The notes beneath the pieces are model-generated. The model saw nothing but the letters and a program-made list of their open reading frames with translations, had not been told where the DNA came from and ran no database searches. A stretch of DNA of 64,000 nucleotides, taken from Homoserinimonas sp044769865. GTDB taxonomy: Bacteria > Actinomycetota > Actinomycetes > Actinomycetales > Microbacteriaceae. This document shows positions 25,221 through 35,638 of the stretch, piece after piece (the stretch's first letter is position 1; every line of letters starts with the position of its first letter). Position numbers and translations under genes: made by a program. Where the stretch lies: positions 434,001 through 498,000 of the forward strand of contig NZ_JBIZWA010000002.1 in NCBI RefSeq assembly GCF_044769865.1, read 5' to 3'.

Positions 25221-25910
25221 CTAACGCAGGGGCCACGCCGTCGACGTCACGAAGGATGGGTCCTTGGTACGCCGCATGTAGTCCTGGAAGCTCTCGGCCT
25301 GCTGCTCATACCACCCGACCTGCGCGTGGTGAAGGCCCGCGGCATCCGTCGGCAGGTCACCCGCGAAGCGCCGCACGATCGCCTGGGCGACACGTCCGGC
25401 CGCAATCGCATCGGCGCCCGCGTCGTGGGCGTCGGTGAGCGGTACCCCGTAGTGCTGCGCCGAGACCTCGAGGGTGCGCTTGCCGCGCCGGTAGCGATCC
25501 ACCGCCTTGTCGATCACGAGCGGATCGATCACGGGGAACGGCTCGGCGAGCGGCTCGAGCCCGTGGCGCACCGCCTCCCGCTGCAGCAATGACAGGTCAT
25601 AGGGCGCGTTGAAGACCGTGACGGGCACGCCGCGCTCGAAGAGGTGGCGGAGGCTCTCGAGGATCTCCGAGACAACCTCACGCGCGGGGCGACCGAGGGT
25701 GCGGGCGCGCTCGGTCGTGATGCCGTGCACGGCGGCGGCCTGCGCCGGGATCTCGACGCCGGGATCTGCGAGCCAGAGGTGCTGCTCGACGCTCGCGCCG
25801 AGGCCGTCGATGAGGCCGACATGCGCCGAGACGATGCGGCTCGTCTCGATGTCGATCCCCGTCGTCTCCAGGTCGAAGACCCCCAGCACATCAACCCATG
25901 AAGTAGTCAC
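25221..25910 (-). CDS. DEDDh 3'-5' exonuclease (DnaQ/epsilon-like)
   Basis: A 229-residue exonuclease-domain protein. The three Exo motifs are FDLETTG near residue 12 (Asp and Glu), NAPYDLSLL near 99 (Asp) and HDAGADA near 160 (His and Asp), so the catalytic set is complete. It is a stand-alone domain, like other actinobacterial DnaQ-like proofreading or repair exonucleases, and need not be the replicative epsilon subunit. It starts with GTG six bases after TAGAGT (leaderless) and lies upstream of no partner in the same operon. Confidence 0.9.
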   Translation of the reverse strand: MTTSWVDVLGVFDLETTGIDIETSRIVSAHVGLIDGLGASVEQHLWLADPGVEIPAQAAAVHGITTERARTLGRPAREVVSEILESLRHLFERGVPVTVFNAPYDLSLLQREAVRHGLEPLAEPFPVIDPLVIDKAVDRYRRGKRTLEVSAQHYGVPLTDAHDAGADAIAAGRVAQAIVRRFAGDLPTDAAGLHHAQVGWYEQQAESFQDYMRRTKDPSFVTSTAWPLR

Positions 25911-25916
25911 GCCCTC

Positions 25917-25922
25917 ACTCTA
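25917..25922 (-). promoter_or_regulatory. Leaderless promoter -10 (TAGAGT) for the DnaQ-like gene
   Basis: On the minus strand TAGAGT, six bases, then the GTG start. No ribosome binding site fits in the space. Confidence 0.5.
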
Positions 25923-25962
25923 TTGGCGACCTCCGACACCGCTCGGGCAGCTCAGCGGGGTG

Positions 25963-27666
<1,704 letters not shown>

Positions 27667-27702
27667 GAGTCTCCTCTGGGCTGGTGACGGATCATCGTCT
27701 CG

Positions 27703-27708
27703 AGTCTA
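27703..27708 (-). promoter_or_regulatory. Candidate -10 box (TAGACT) for treS
   Basis: TAGACT on the minus strand lies 36 bases upstream of the treS GTG, with AGAGGAG in the leader. Confidence 0.4.
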
Positions 27709-27759
27709 AGTCGACCGCGACCATCCCGGGTGTGAAACGGCTGACGCCCAGCCGAACCG

Positions 27760-27765
27760 TAGACT
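27760..27765 (+). promoter_or_regulatory. Leaderless promoter -10 (TAGACT) for the alpha/beta hydrolase gene
   Basis: TAGACT, seven bases (GGGGCCG), then the ATG; no ribosome binding site. Confidence 0.5.
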
Positions 27766-27772
27766 GGGGCCG

Positions 27773-28687
27773 ATGAATGCCCAGTCGCCGCATGCGGCAT
27801 CGCCCTACGCGCAGCAACTCGCCCGTATCCCGGTCACACAACAGTCGGTGACGCTGTTGGGCAACGAGACCAAGTACTGGACCTACGGCGACGCGGATGC
27901 CACGACCACGGTCGTTCTGGTGCACGGCTATCGCGGCGAGCACCACGGGCTCGAGCCGATCGTGGCCCACCTTCCGGGCATGCGCTTCATCGCGCCTGAC
28001 CTCCCCGGCTTCGGTGAGTCCGGCGCCATGACGGAGGCCGCACACGACATCGACGGATACGCCACCTGGCTCATCGCCTTCATGGAGGCCCTCGGGCTGA
28101 CTGGGAACGCGGCCGTACTGGGCCACTCCTTCGGCTCGATCGTCGTCTCAGCCGCCGTGGCCCGCGGCCTCACTGCGCCCGCCATCGTGCTCGTGAACCC
28201 CATCGCGGTGCCGGGGCTCGAGGGCCCGCGGCCCGTCGCGACAGCGCTCACCGTCGGGTTCTACCGCTCCGCCCGCCTGTTGCCGGAGCGCGCCGCCCGC
28301 GCCTTCCTCGGCTCGCCCGTCATCGTGCGGGGCATGAGCATCGCCCTGGCGAAGACGAAGAACAGGGGCCTGCGCCGGTGGATCCACGGCCAGCACGACA
28401 CCTATTTCAGCCGCTTCGCGTCGAAGCAGACGATCCTGGAGGGCTTCGACGCATCCGTCACCCGATCGGTCGGCGAGTTCGCCCATGCGATCACGCCGCC
28501 GACCCTGCTCGTGGCGGCAGAGCGCGACGACATCACGCCGCTCTCCGCGATCCGTGCGCTCAACGGGGCTATCGCAGGTTCTGAGCTCGTCGTGATCCCG
28601 GAGGTCGGGCATCTCATCCACTACGAGACGCCGGCAGTCGCGGCATCCGCCATCGAAGCATTCCTGGCCCGCCACCGCGCCTCGTGA
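27773..28687 (+). CDS. Alpha/beta hydrolase
   Basis: A 304-residue alpha/beta-hydrolase-fold protein of unknown substrate. It shows the oxyanion-hole region VLVHGYRGEHHG near residue 49, the nucleophile elbow GHSFGS near 122, a likely acid in AERDDITP near 248, and the histidine in EVGHLIHYE near 279. A helical cap lies between. Its TGA overlaps the start of the following glycosyltransferase (GTGA), so the two are coupled; this suggests a shared role, perhaps with a cell-surface glycolipid, but that is inference. Confidence 0.88.
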   Translation: MNAQSPHAASPYAQQLARIPVTQQSVTLLGNETKYWTYGDADATTTVVLVHGYRGEHHGLEPIVAHLPGMRFIAPDLPGFGESGAMTEAAHDIDGYATWLIAFMEALGLTGNAAVLGHSFGSIVVSAAVARGLTAPAIVLVNPIAVPGLEGPRPVATALTVGFYRSARLLPERAARAFLGSPVIVRGMSIALAKTKNRGLRRWIHGQHDTYFSRFASKQTILEGFDASVTRSVGEFAHAITPPTLLVAAERDDITPLSAIRALNGAIAGSELVVIPEVGHLIHYETPAVAASAIEAFLARHRAS

Positions 28688-29793
28688 AGATCGTCTTCGA
28701 CTGCCGGTACACGCGGCTGGAGCGTCACGATGGCATCAGCCGCTACACGGCGGAGCTCGTCACCGAACTCGCTCGACTCACGCCGGTCACGATGCTCATC
28801 AGCGATGAGCGACAGCTCGCGATGCTGCCGGACCTGCCCTGGATTATGGGGACTGACCCCACGAGCCTTCGCGAGCCGTGGGTCTCGCTCATCGTCAACC
28901 GTGCCAAGCCCGACGTCGTCTTCACGCCCATGCAGATGATGGGGTCCTGCGGCCGTCGCTATCGCTTCATCCTCACACTGCACGACCTGATCTACTACCG
29001 CAGCCCGACCCCGCCGCGCGAGTTCTCGTGGGCCGTTCGGGCTGGCTGGCGGGTGTACCACTGGACCTACCTGCCCGTGCGCATGCTCCTGCGGAGAGCG
29101 GATGCCATTGTGACGGGCTCCTACACGACGAGTCGGGAGATCCGGGCTGCCGGCATCACGGATCGACCCCTCACAGTCGTGCGCAGTGCCGTGAGACAGG
29201 AGCCGGTGGCACCGCGGCGCGCCCCGCAGCGTCGCGAACTCGTCTACATGGGGTCCTTCATGCCCTACAAAAACGTCGAGTTGATCGCCAGGGCACTCCA
29301 CCACCTCCCGGGATACACGGCGCTCCTCCTCAGCAGGGCGAGCGAGGACGAGCGACGACGACTCGAGGCGCTTGCCCCCGTCGGCGCCCTCGTCTTCAAG
29401 GACGGTGTCAGCGACGAGGAATACCGCGAGCTGCTCAAGGGCGCGACGGCCCTCGTCTCCGCATCACGCGACGAGGGCTTCGGCATCCCGCTCGTTGAGG
29501 CGATGGCGCAGGGCACGCCGATCGTCGTGAGCGACATCCCCGTCTTCCACGAGATCGGCGGTGACGCGGCCGGTTACTTCGATCCGGATGACCCTGCCGA
29601 ACTCGCGGCGCGGGTGTGCGAACTCGAAACACCGGGGGAGTGGGAGCGGCGATCGGAGCTCGCTAGCCAGCAGGTGCAGGAGTTCACCTGGGAACGCTCG
29701 GCTCGCACGCTCTATGAACTCGCACAGGAGCTCATGAAGCATCCGCTCACTCGCGGTCGGATTCGCGGCCCTCGACGGGGTTCTGCTCGGTGA
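28684..29793 (+). CDS. GT4-family glycosyltransferase
   Basis: A 369-residue GT-B glycosyltransferase. Features: N-terminal FDCRYTRLERHDGISRYTAEL, a linker VYMGSFMPYKNVELIARAL near residue 187, and the donor-site SASRDEGFGIPLVEAMAQGTPIV near 258 with the E-x7-E pair. It starts with GTG overlapping the hydrolase stop by 4 bp. The acceptor is unknown. Its last 47 bp are antisense to the end of the histidine phosphatase gene that converges on it. Confidence 0.88.
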   Translation: MKIVFDCRYTRLERHDGISRYTAELVTELARLTPVTMLISDERQLAMLPDLPWIMGTDPTSLREPWVSLIVNRAKPDVVFTPMQMMGSCGRRYRFILTLHDLIYYRSPTPPREFSWAVRAGWRVYHWTYLPVRMLLRRADAIVTGSYTTSREIRAAGITDRPLTVVRSAVRQEPVAPRRAPQRRELVYMGSFMPYKNVELIARALHHLPGYTALLLSRASEDERRRLEALAPVGALVFKDGVSDEEYRELLKGATALVSASRDEGFGIPLVEAMAQGTPIVVSDIPVFHEIGGDAAGYFDPDDPAELAARVCELETPGEWERRSELASQQVQEFTWERSARTLYELAQELMKHPLTRGRIRGPRRGSAR

Positions 29794-30385
29794 TGTCTTC
29801 ATCGCCCTCGCCGGGCACGACGAGCTCCTCGTTGAAGCCGACGAGCGCGAGCGCGCCCTCCGCGTAGTCGAGTGAGTGCACCGAGCCGTTGGGGATGGCC
29901 TCCGTGTGGTGGTCGCCTTCCCCGGGCTCCAGGCGCATGAGGAGGGAGCGGATGAGGCCGCCATGCGTCACCACGAGCACACGGCCACCGGGGTGTTCCT
30001 CCGCGATGTCCTCAAGCGCGGGGATGGCACGGGCCACGGCATGCGAGCGCCGCTCACGGCCGGGTACGTCGATGGAGCCAGGAAAGCGTGCTTCGACCTC
30101 CTGCCCAGTCAAACCCTCTGCCTCGCCGTAGTTGCGTTCCATGAGTGCGTCGCGCACCTCGGGCGCGGCGAGACCCAGCGACTCCGCCATGATGCGAGCC
30201 GTCTCGTAGGCACGCGAGAGGGGGCTCGCGTAGATGGCGTCCCAGCGCTGGCCCGCGAGTGCCGCGGCCGTGCGTCGCGCCTGGGTCCGCCCCGTCTCGT
30301 TGAGCGGGATGTCGGTGCGACCCTGCACGCGTCGCGCGCGGTTCCAGTCGGTCTCGCCGTGGCGTACCAACACGAGCCGGGTCAC
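29747..30385 (-). CDS. Histidine phosphatase family protein (phosphoglycerate mutase-like)
   Basis: A 212-residue histidine phosphatase. LVRHGETDWN near residue 6 carries the phospho-accepting His, a typical PLSRAYETA follows near 54, a glutamate in MERNYGEAEG near 82, and the second histidine in VVTHGGLIRSLL near 139. The acidic C-terminus extends beyond the domain. The GTG overlaps the sirtuin stop by 4 bp. The family includes phosphoglycerate mutases, cobalamin and broad phosphatases; the substrate cannot be named. Confidence 0.88.
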   Translation of the reverse strand: MTRLVLVRHGETDWNRARRVQGRTDIPLNETGRTQARRTAAALAGQRWDAIYASPLSRAYETARIMAESLGLAAPEVRDALMERNYGEAEGLTGQEVEARFPGSIDVPGRERRSHAVARAIPALEDIAEEHPGGRVLVVTHGGLIRSLLMRLEPGEGDHHTEAIPNGSVHSLDYAEGALALVGFNEELVVPGEGDEDITEQNPVEGRESDRE

Positions 30386-31242
30386 GGCAGCAGCCGTTCC
30401 ACGAGACCTTCGAGCGTGGGGCTGGCCCCGGCATCGATCTTGAGCGCCGCGCGGCCGTCGCCCTTGGTCATGCCCCGGTTGACGATGATGACGGGCGCGC
30501 GCCTGCGCAGGGCCACCTCGAGCAGGCGGATGCCCGAGTTCACGACGAGGGAGGAGCCAGCCACCAGGAAGACGTCGGCGCTGTGCACGAGGGCCCGTGC
30601 CTCGGCGAATCGTTCGGTCGGCACGAACTCGCCGAAGAAGACGACGTCTGGCTTGAGCATCCCGCCGCAGACCGTACAGGACGGGATCGTGAAGTCGCCG
30701 AGCCTGCCAGGCGCCACGTCCCCATCCGGGCCCAGTTCGACCGCCCCGGGTTCCTCGAGCCAGGGGTTCGCAGCGACGATCGTCTCGGCCACGGCCGAGC
30801 GGGCGAAGAACTGCCCGCAGTCGAGGCACTTGACCCGCGCCATCGACCCGTGCAGGTCCACGACCTTGGCGGACCCGGCCTCGACGTGGAGGCCATCGAC
30901 GTTCTGCGTCACGACGCCATTGGCAACGCCGCCCGTCTCAAGCGCGGCAAGGGCCAGGTGTCCCGCGTTGGGCTGCGCGCGAGAGAAGGCCCGCCATCCG
31001 AGGTGGCTGCCGGCCCAGTAGCGCTTGCGGTACTGCTCGCTCTCGAGGAACTGGGAGAACGTCATGGGTGAACGCGCGGGCGCACCCTCGCCGCGGTAGT
31101 CGGGGATTCCCGAGTCGGTGCTGAGACCGGCACCCGTCAGCACGGCGAGCGTCCTGCCCCGAATGAGCGCGGCGGCGGCATCGAGCGACTCGGGGGAGGG
31201 CGACGTCGCGTGGCGGAGCGTCGCGGGGGTGTCTTCTGGCAT
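30382..31242 (-). CDS. Sir2-family NAD-dependent protein deacylase
   Basis: Sirtuin that removes acyl groups from protein lysines using NAD. The 286 residues contain LTGAGLSTDSGIPDYRG near 35, the NAD-site TQNVDGLH near 112, the catalytic histidine in DLHGSMARVKC near 128, and the zinc pairs CLDC and CTVC. The ATG of MPEDTPATL is preferred over a start 13 codons upstream because GAGGAA precedes it. Insertions around the zinc module are longer than in classic CobB. Upstream of the histidine phosphatase in a two-gene operon. Confidence 0.92.
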   Translation of the reverse strand: MPEDTPATLRHATSPSPESLDAAAALIRGRTLAVLTGAGLSTDSGIPDYRGEGAPARSPMTFSQFLESEQYRKRYWAGSHLGWRAFSRAQPNAGHLALAALETGGVANGVVTQNVDGLHVEAGSAKVVDLHGSMARVKCLDCGQFFARSAVAETIVAANPWLEEPGAVELGPDGDVAPGRLGDFTIPSCTVCGGMLKPDVVFFGEFVPTERFAEARALVHSADVFLVAGSSLVVNSGIRLLEVALRRRAPVIIVNRGMTKGDGRAALKIDAGASPTLEGLVERLLP

Positions 31243-31356
31243 CGGTTCCTCGTCGCGGGCGAAGTGGAAACGCCCTCTCACACCTTAAGCGTTCGCGGCA
31301 TCCGATATGTTTCCTCGGGGCACCGAATCGGGTCCCCGGAGCTGGAAGAGTCACAC

Positions 31357-32160
31357 ATGCGCACGATCAGGGTGGAGGACCTCTCCGCGCCCGGACTGGA
31401 CGACTATGCACGTCTCACCGACGTCGTGCTGCGCAGACTGCAGGAGCCGGCGGGCGGCCTCTACATCGCCGAGTCCTCCAAGGTCATCGGCCGCGCAATC
31501 GATGCCGGCCACCGCCCGCGGTCATTCCTCGTACTCGAGAAGTGGCTGCCCGACGTCGCTGAACACGCTGAACGGTTCGACGTGCCGGTCTACGTCGGCG
31601 ACGACGCCGTGCTCACGGCGCTCACGGGGTTCAGCCTGCACCGGGGCGCGCTCGCGTCGATGCACCGGCCCCCGTTGGCATCCGTCGCCGAGACCATCTC
31701 GGATGCTCGGCGGGTCGTGATCCTCGAGGATCTCGCCGACCACACGAATGTCGGCGCCATCTTCCGCGCGGCGGCAGGACTCGGGGCGGATGCCGTGCTC
31801 ATCACGCCGCGCTGCGCAGACCCCTTCTACCGACGCAGCGTGCGCGTCAGCATGGGGAGCGTGTTGCAGGTTCCCTGGACGAGGCTCCCTGAATGGCCCG
31901 AGGCGCGGGAGATCCTCTCTGACGCCGGGTTCCACATCGCAGCCCTCGCGCTGGAGGACGGCGCGGTGACGCTCGACACATTCGCCGCGGCTGCTCCCGA
32001 GCGGATCGCCCTCGTGCTGGGCACGGAGGGTGATGGGCTCAGCCGCGCTGCGATCGCCGCGGCCGACACGGTCGTGACGATCCCCATGTCGCGCGGCATC
32101 GATTCGCTCAACGTGGCCGCCGCGAGTGCCGTCGCCATGTGGGAGCTGCGCGTGCGCTGA
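31357..32160 (+). CDS. SpoU-family (SPOUT) RNA methyltransferase
   Basis: Probable tRNA/rRNA 2'-O-methyltransferase. A 267-residue protein with an N-terminal substrate-binding part (ESSKVIGRAIDAG) and the SPOUT trefoil-knot domain: motif 1 LEDLADHTNVGAIFRAAAGL near 124, motif 2 LVLGTEGDGLS near 217 and motif 3 IPMSRGIDSLNVAAASAVAM near 240. The ATG of MRTIRVEDL follows GGAAGAG. The RNA target is unknown. Divergent from the sirtuin gene. Confidence 0.9.
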   Translation: MRTIRVEDLSAPGLDDYARLTDVVLRRLQEPAGGLYIAESSKVIGRAIDAGHRPRSFLVLEKWLPDVAEHAERFDVPVYVGDDAVLTALTGFSLHRGALASMHRPPLASVAETISDARRVVILEDLADHTNVGAIFRAAAGLGADAVLITPRCADPFYRRSVRVSMGSVLQVPWTRLPEWPEAREILSDAGFHIAALALEDGAVTLDTFAAAAPERIALVLGTEGDGLSRAAIAAADTVVTIPMSRGIDSLNVAAASAVAMWELRVR

Positions 32161-32180
32161 GGGCGCGGCCCCGCAGCTAA

Positions 32181-32186
32181 TAGGAT
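32181..32186 (+). promoter_or_regulatory. Leaderless promoter -10 (TAGGAT) for the D,D-carboxypeptidase gene
   Basis: TAGGAT, six bases, then GTG. Confidence 0.5.
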
Positions 32187-32192
32187 TGCGCG

Positions 32193-33422
32193 GTGTCAGC
32201 ATCGCGCGCCCAGGTCTATCGACGTCGCCGTCTCGTCGTGTTCGGAGGTGCGGCGGTCTTCCTGGCCGCAGCGACCTACCTGCCCATGACGCTCTTCGCG
32301 CCCCTCGACCCGACGGCCGCGACCCTCGTCGATGCTCCCGCGCCAACGGCGGCTGCCGCGGAACTCGCGTGGCCGAGCAGCACGGCGGTGGGCATCGGCG
32401 CCGTCGGGTTCGACGGCGTACTCGCGGCGACGGGCAGCACCGAAGCGCTCCCGATGGCGAGCATCACGAAGGTCATCACCGCGCTCACGGTGCTGGAGCG
32501 GCATCCGATCACGGTCGACGACCACGGGCCCGTCATCACGTTCACCTCGAAGGACCTCGCTCACTTCGGCAGCTACCAGGCGCGCGGTGCCACCGTCAAG
32601 CCGGTGCAGGCGGGCATGCAGCTCACGCAGTATGAGGCAATGCAGGCCATGCTCCTGCCGTCGGCCGCGAACTACACGCTCTCACTCGTCGAATGGGCAT
32701 TCGGCGACGAGGCAACCTTCGTCGCAGCCGCGCAGGATTGGATCGCGAGCCACGGCCTCGACAACACGACGCTCGTCGAGCCGACGGGACTCTCGCCGCA
32801 GAATCGCAGCACGGTCAGCGATCTCATCCGGCTCGGCAAGATCGCGCTCGAGGACCCGGTCATCGCCGAGATCGTCGCGACGCCGCAGGTGTACTTCGAC
32901 GGAGCGGGCGTGCTGGAGAACTCCAACAAGATCCTCGGCACCTACGGTGTCGACGGCATCAAGACCGGCACCCTGCCCGAGGCCGGTGCCTGCCTGCTGT
33001 TCTCCGCCGACCTCGAGATCGGATCCTCGACGGTCACCCTCGTGGGCGTCGCCCTGGGCGGAGAACTCCACGCGATCCAGTATCCGCAGATCCAATCGCT
33101 CATCCAGACGGTCGAGGCCGGGTTCCAGGAGATCGCGCTCACGGAGGAGGGGCAGTCCTTCGGCGGCTACTCAACTGTCTGGGGCGACAATGCACCCGTC
33201 GTCGCGGGCGAAGCGAAGAAGGCGCTCGTGTGGGCTGATACGCCGATTTCGGTCGCCGTGCACACGGAGCCCGTGGTCACGGCGGCGGCGGGAACGCAGG
33301 TGGGCACTGCCACCTACACCGTCGGCCAGGACGTCCTAGAGGTGCCGCTCGTGCTGGCCGAAGCCATTGATGATCCGGGCCCAGCGTGGCGGCTGGGTAA
33401 CCCCAGCCTCGTCTTCGGCTAG
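32193..33422 (+). CDS. D-alanyl-D-alanine carboxypeptidase (low-molecular-weight PBP)
   Basis: Trims pentapeptide stems of peptidoglycan outside the membrane. The 409 residues start with a basic Arg run and one hydrophobic segment (about 14-33) acting as signal anchor. Penicillin-binding motifs are in order: SITK near 90 (S-x-x-K), SAAN near 152 (S-x-N), and KTGT near 257. The C-terminal part (about 300-409) is a beta-rich PBP5-like domain without an obvious amphipathic tail anchor. GTG start at a leaderless promoter. Confidence 0.9.
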   Translation: MSASRAQVYRRRRLVVFGGAAVFLAAATYLPMTLFAPLDPTAATLVDAPAPTAAAAELAWPSSTAVGIGAVGFDGVLAATGSTEALPMASITKVITALTVLERHPITVDDHGPVITFTSKDLAHFGSYQARGATVKPVQAGMQLTQYEAMQAMLLPSAANYTLSLVEWAFGDEATFVAAAQDWIASHGLDNTTLVEPTGLSPQNRSTVSDLIRLGKIALEDPVIAEIVATPQVYFDGAGVLENSNKILGTYGVDGIKTGTLPEAGACLLFSADLEIGSSTVTLVGVALGGELHAIQYPQIQSLIQTVEAGFQEIALTEEGQSFGGYSTVWGDNAPVVAGEAKKALVWADTPISVAVHTEPVVTAAAGTQVGTATYTVGQDVLEVPLVLAEAIDDPGPAWRLGNPSLVFG

Positions 33423-33424
33423 GA

Positions 33425-33500
33425 CATATTCCGCCAGAGGCATAGACAAGGCTGAGAATATGCACTATTCGGCGCGCTGTCCTTGGTGGAGCTCCGCCAA
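33425..33500 (+). promoter_or_regulatory. Inverted repeats upstream of the desaturase gene
   Basis: CATATTC (33425-33431) and GAATATG (33456-33462) form separated arms, and an 18-bp near-perfect palindrome TTGGTGGAGCTCCGCCAA lies at 33483-33500. Together they sit 85-160 bp before the desaturase start and are candidate operator sites. The promoter itself is not clear. Confidence 0.35.
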
Positions 33501-33584
33501 CCGCGTAGGGTCAGTAACTATCCGTTGAACGCACGCGCTTCATCTACAACCCCGGCTGGGAAGTCGCCAGACCAGAGGAGATGG

Positions 33585-34688
33585 ATGTCCGCCTCAGCAC
33601 ACCCTCAACCGACTGTCACCTTCACGCGCACACGCCCGGGTGGCGACCGCAAGAGCCCGACGAGTGAGTACTCGTCCCTGCTCAACACGGTGAGGGATGC
33701 GGGACTCCTCCGGAGGGCGCGCGGCTTCTATATCGCGATGTTCGCCGGAATCACCCTCGCGCTCGGTGGCGTCATCACGGGCTTCATCCTGTTGGGCGAC
33801 AGCTGGTTCCAACTGCTCATGGCAGCGGCACTCGGCGTGATCCTCACGCAGTACGCATTCCTTGCGCATGAGGCCTCGCATCGCCAGATCTTCACCTCAG
33901 GCAAGCTCAACGACGCGGTCGGGCGCACGCTCGCCAACCTCTTCGTGGGCATCAGCTACCAGTGGTGGATGACGAAGCACTCCCGCCACCACGCCAACCC
34001 CAACATTGTGGGCAAGGACCCCGACATCGAGCCCGACTTCGTCGTATTCCGCGAAGAGGATGCCGCCAAGACGAAGGGCCTCTACGCCTGGCTCCTGAAG
34101 CGCCAGGGCTACCTATTCTTCCCCGCCCTCATGCTCGAGGGCCTCAATCTGCACATGCACGGCTTCCGCACGGCCTTCGGCAAGGGCAAGGTGCAGGAAC
34201 GCTGGATCGAGATCACGATGCTCACGACCCGCATGGGCGCATACCTCGCAGTGATCTTCCTCACCCTGCCCATCGGCATGGCGTTCGCCTTCATCGGCGT
34301 GCAGATGGCAGTCTTCGGCGTCTACATGGGTGCGTCCTTCGCGCCCAACCACAAGGGGATGCCGATCTTGCCGCACGACAGCAAGGTCGACTTCCTGCGT
34401 CGACAGGTGCTCACCTCGCGCAACATCCGCGGTGGCTGGTTCATGGACACGTTCATGGGCGGGCTCAACTACCAGATCGAGCACCACCTGTTCCCCAACA
34501 TGCCGCGGCCGCACCTCAGGAAGGCGAACGAGATCGCCAAGGAGTACTGCGCCACGCACAACATCCCGTTCACCGAGGTGGGTCTCCTGACCTCCTACGG
34601 CATCGTCGTGCAATACCTCAATCGCGTCGGCCTGGCCGCGGGCGGCGACCCCTTCGACTGCCCCGCTGCGGCCCAGTTCGGTCGATAG
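33585..34688 (+). CDS. Membrane fatty acid desaturase
   Basis: Di-iron front-end or acyl desaturase that introduces double bonds into membrane lipid acyl chains. The 367 residues have the three histidine boxes: HEASH near 92, HSRHH near 126 and IEHHLFP near 304, with about four membrane helices between. The ATG of MSASAHPQP is chosen with AGAGGAG just before it. A terminator follows. Desaturases of this type often respond to cold or oxygen; the palindromes upstream may bind a regulator. Position of the double bond is not predictable here. Confidence 0.92.
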   Translation: MSASAHPQPTVTFTRTRPGGDRKSPTSEYSSLLNTVRDAGLLRRARGFYIAMFAGITLALGGVITGFILLGDSWFQLLMAAALGVILTQYAFLAHEASHRQIFTSGKLNDAVGRTLANLFVGISYQWWMTKHSRHHANPNIVGKDPDIEPDFVVFREEDAAKTKGLYAWLLKRQGYLFFPALMLEGLNLHMHGFRTAFGKGKVQERWIEITMLTTRMGAYLAVIFLTLPIGMAFAFIGVQMAVFGVYMGASFAPNHKGMPILPHDSKVDFLRRQVLTSRNIRGGWFMDTFMGGLNYQIEHHLFPNMPRPHLRKANEIAKEYCATHNIPFTEVGLLTSYGIVVQYLNRVGLAAGGDPFDCPAAAQFGR

Positions 34689-34708
34689 ACAACGACAGCG
34701 AGTCAAGG

Positions 34709-34737
34709 AACGGTCCGGCCTAGAAGCCGGGCCGTTT
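34709..34737 (+). terminator. Terminator after the desaturase gene
   Basis: An 11-bp stem (arms 34709-34719 and 34726-34736, one G-T pair) with a six-base loop is followed by T residues. It overlaps the last codons of the convergent SGNH hydrolase gene. Confidence 0.7.
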
Positions 34738-35481
34738 CGGCGTTATGGAGTCACCCGACGATCGTCCTCGAATTCGCCGCACGACCCAGGGAACGAAGTG
34801 CTCCCGCGCCCACACCATATCGTCGGCCCGCGCCTGCCGCCAGGGCCGCTCGGGCAGGGGTTCCGGCGCGTAGGGCTCGAGTTCGTGCTCCACATTCAGG
34901 GCGTCGAGCACGGCGCGGGCGATCGTGTGGTGGCCGACGGGGGAGAAGTGCAGGCGGTCGGGCGCCCACATCCGCGGATCCTGCAGCTCACGCATCGACC
35001 ACATGTCGACAACGATCGCGTCGTGACGGTGGGCGATGCCACGGAGGTTCTCGTTGTAGATGGCGACCTTGCCGCGCAGTCGACGCATGACTGGGGTCAT
35101 GCCGATGTCGGGACCGTTGAAGAGCACGAGGGTCGCCCCATCGGAACGAAGTCGAGTGACGGCGCCCTCGAGGCGATGGGCGACCTCATCGGGATCCGTG
35201 TTCGGTCGGATGATGTCGTTGCCGCCCGCCGAGATCGAGACGAGGTCCGGCTTCAGGGCGAGGGCGGGCTCCACCTGTTCGTCGATGATCTGCTGCAGCA
35301 GTCGGCCGCGGATCGCGAGGTTGGCATAGGAGAACGGCTGGTGGTCGATGCTGAGCACCTCGGCCACACGGTCGGCCCAGCCGCGGTGGCCGCCCGGGCT
35401 CTGTGGTTCCGGATCACCGATGCCCTCTGTGAACGAGTCGCCGAGCGCGACGTAGCGCGACCACGGATGCTGGGATGCCAT
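34720..35481 (-). CDS. SGNH/GDSL hydrolase
   Basis: A 253-residue esterase-like protein. Block I is LGDSFTEG near residue 13 (nucleophile Ser), block II glycine in AIRGR near 57, block III GGND near 86 and block V DRLHFSPVGHH near 177, which supplies Asp and His. There is no signal peptide, so it is probably cytosolic. Substrate unknown; the family includes esterases, lipases and acetyl-xylan/cell-wall deacetylases. Confidence 0.9.
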   Translation of the reverse strand: MASQHPWSRYVALGDSFTEGIGDPEPQSPGGHRGWADRVAEVLSIDHQPFSYANLAIRGRLLQQIIDEQVEPALALKPDLVSISAGGNDIIRPNTDPDEVAHRLEGAVTRLRSDGATLVLFNGPDIGMTPVMRRLRGKVAIYNENLRGIAHRHDAIVVDMWSMRELQDPRMWAPDRLHFSPVGHHTIARAVLDALNVEHELEPYAPEPLPERPWRQARADDMVWAREHFVPWVVRRIRGRSSGDSITPKRPGF

Positions 35482-35638
35482 GCCTCAATGCTGCTGCACG
35501 ACCGGGGGCCGCGGCAAACGGCCCTTTACTATCGATCCTCAGAAAATTGCAGGGTGTCCCTCATCCGGGGGTGGAGCCATCATTGAGTTGTGCTCCGCTG
35601 TGGGGCATGTACACCGACATTCTGGAGTGTGAAAGACC

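Noticed and set aside
25221..25910. Calling the exonuclease gene dnaQ (replicative proofreading subunit)
   Set aside because: All catalytic residues are present but stand-alone DEDDh proteins are numerous in actinobacteria; the specific role is not shown.
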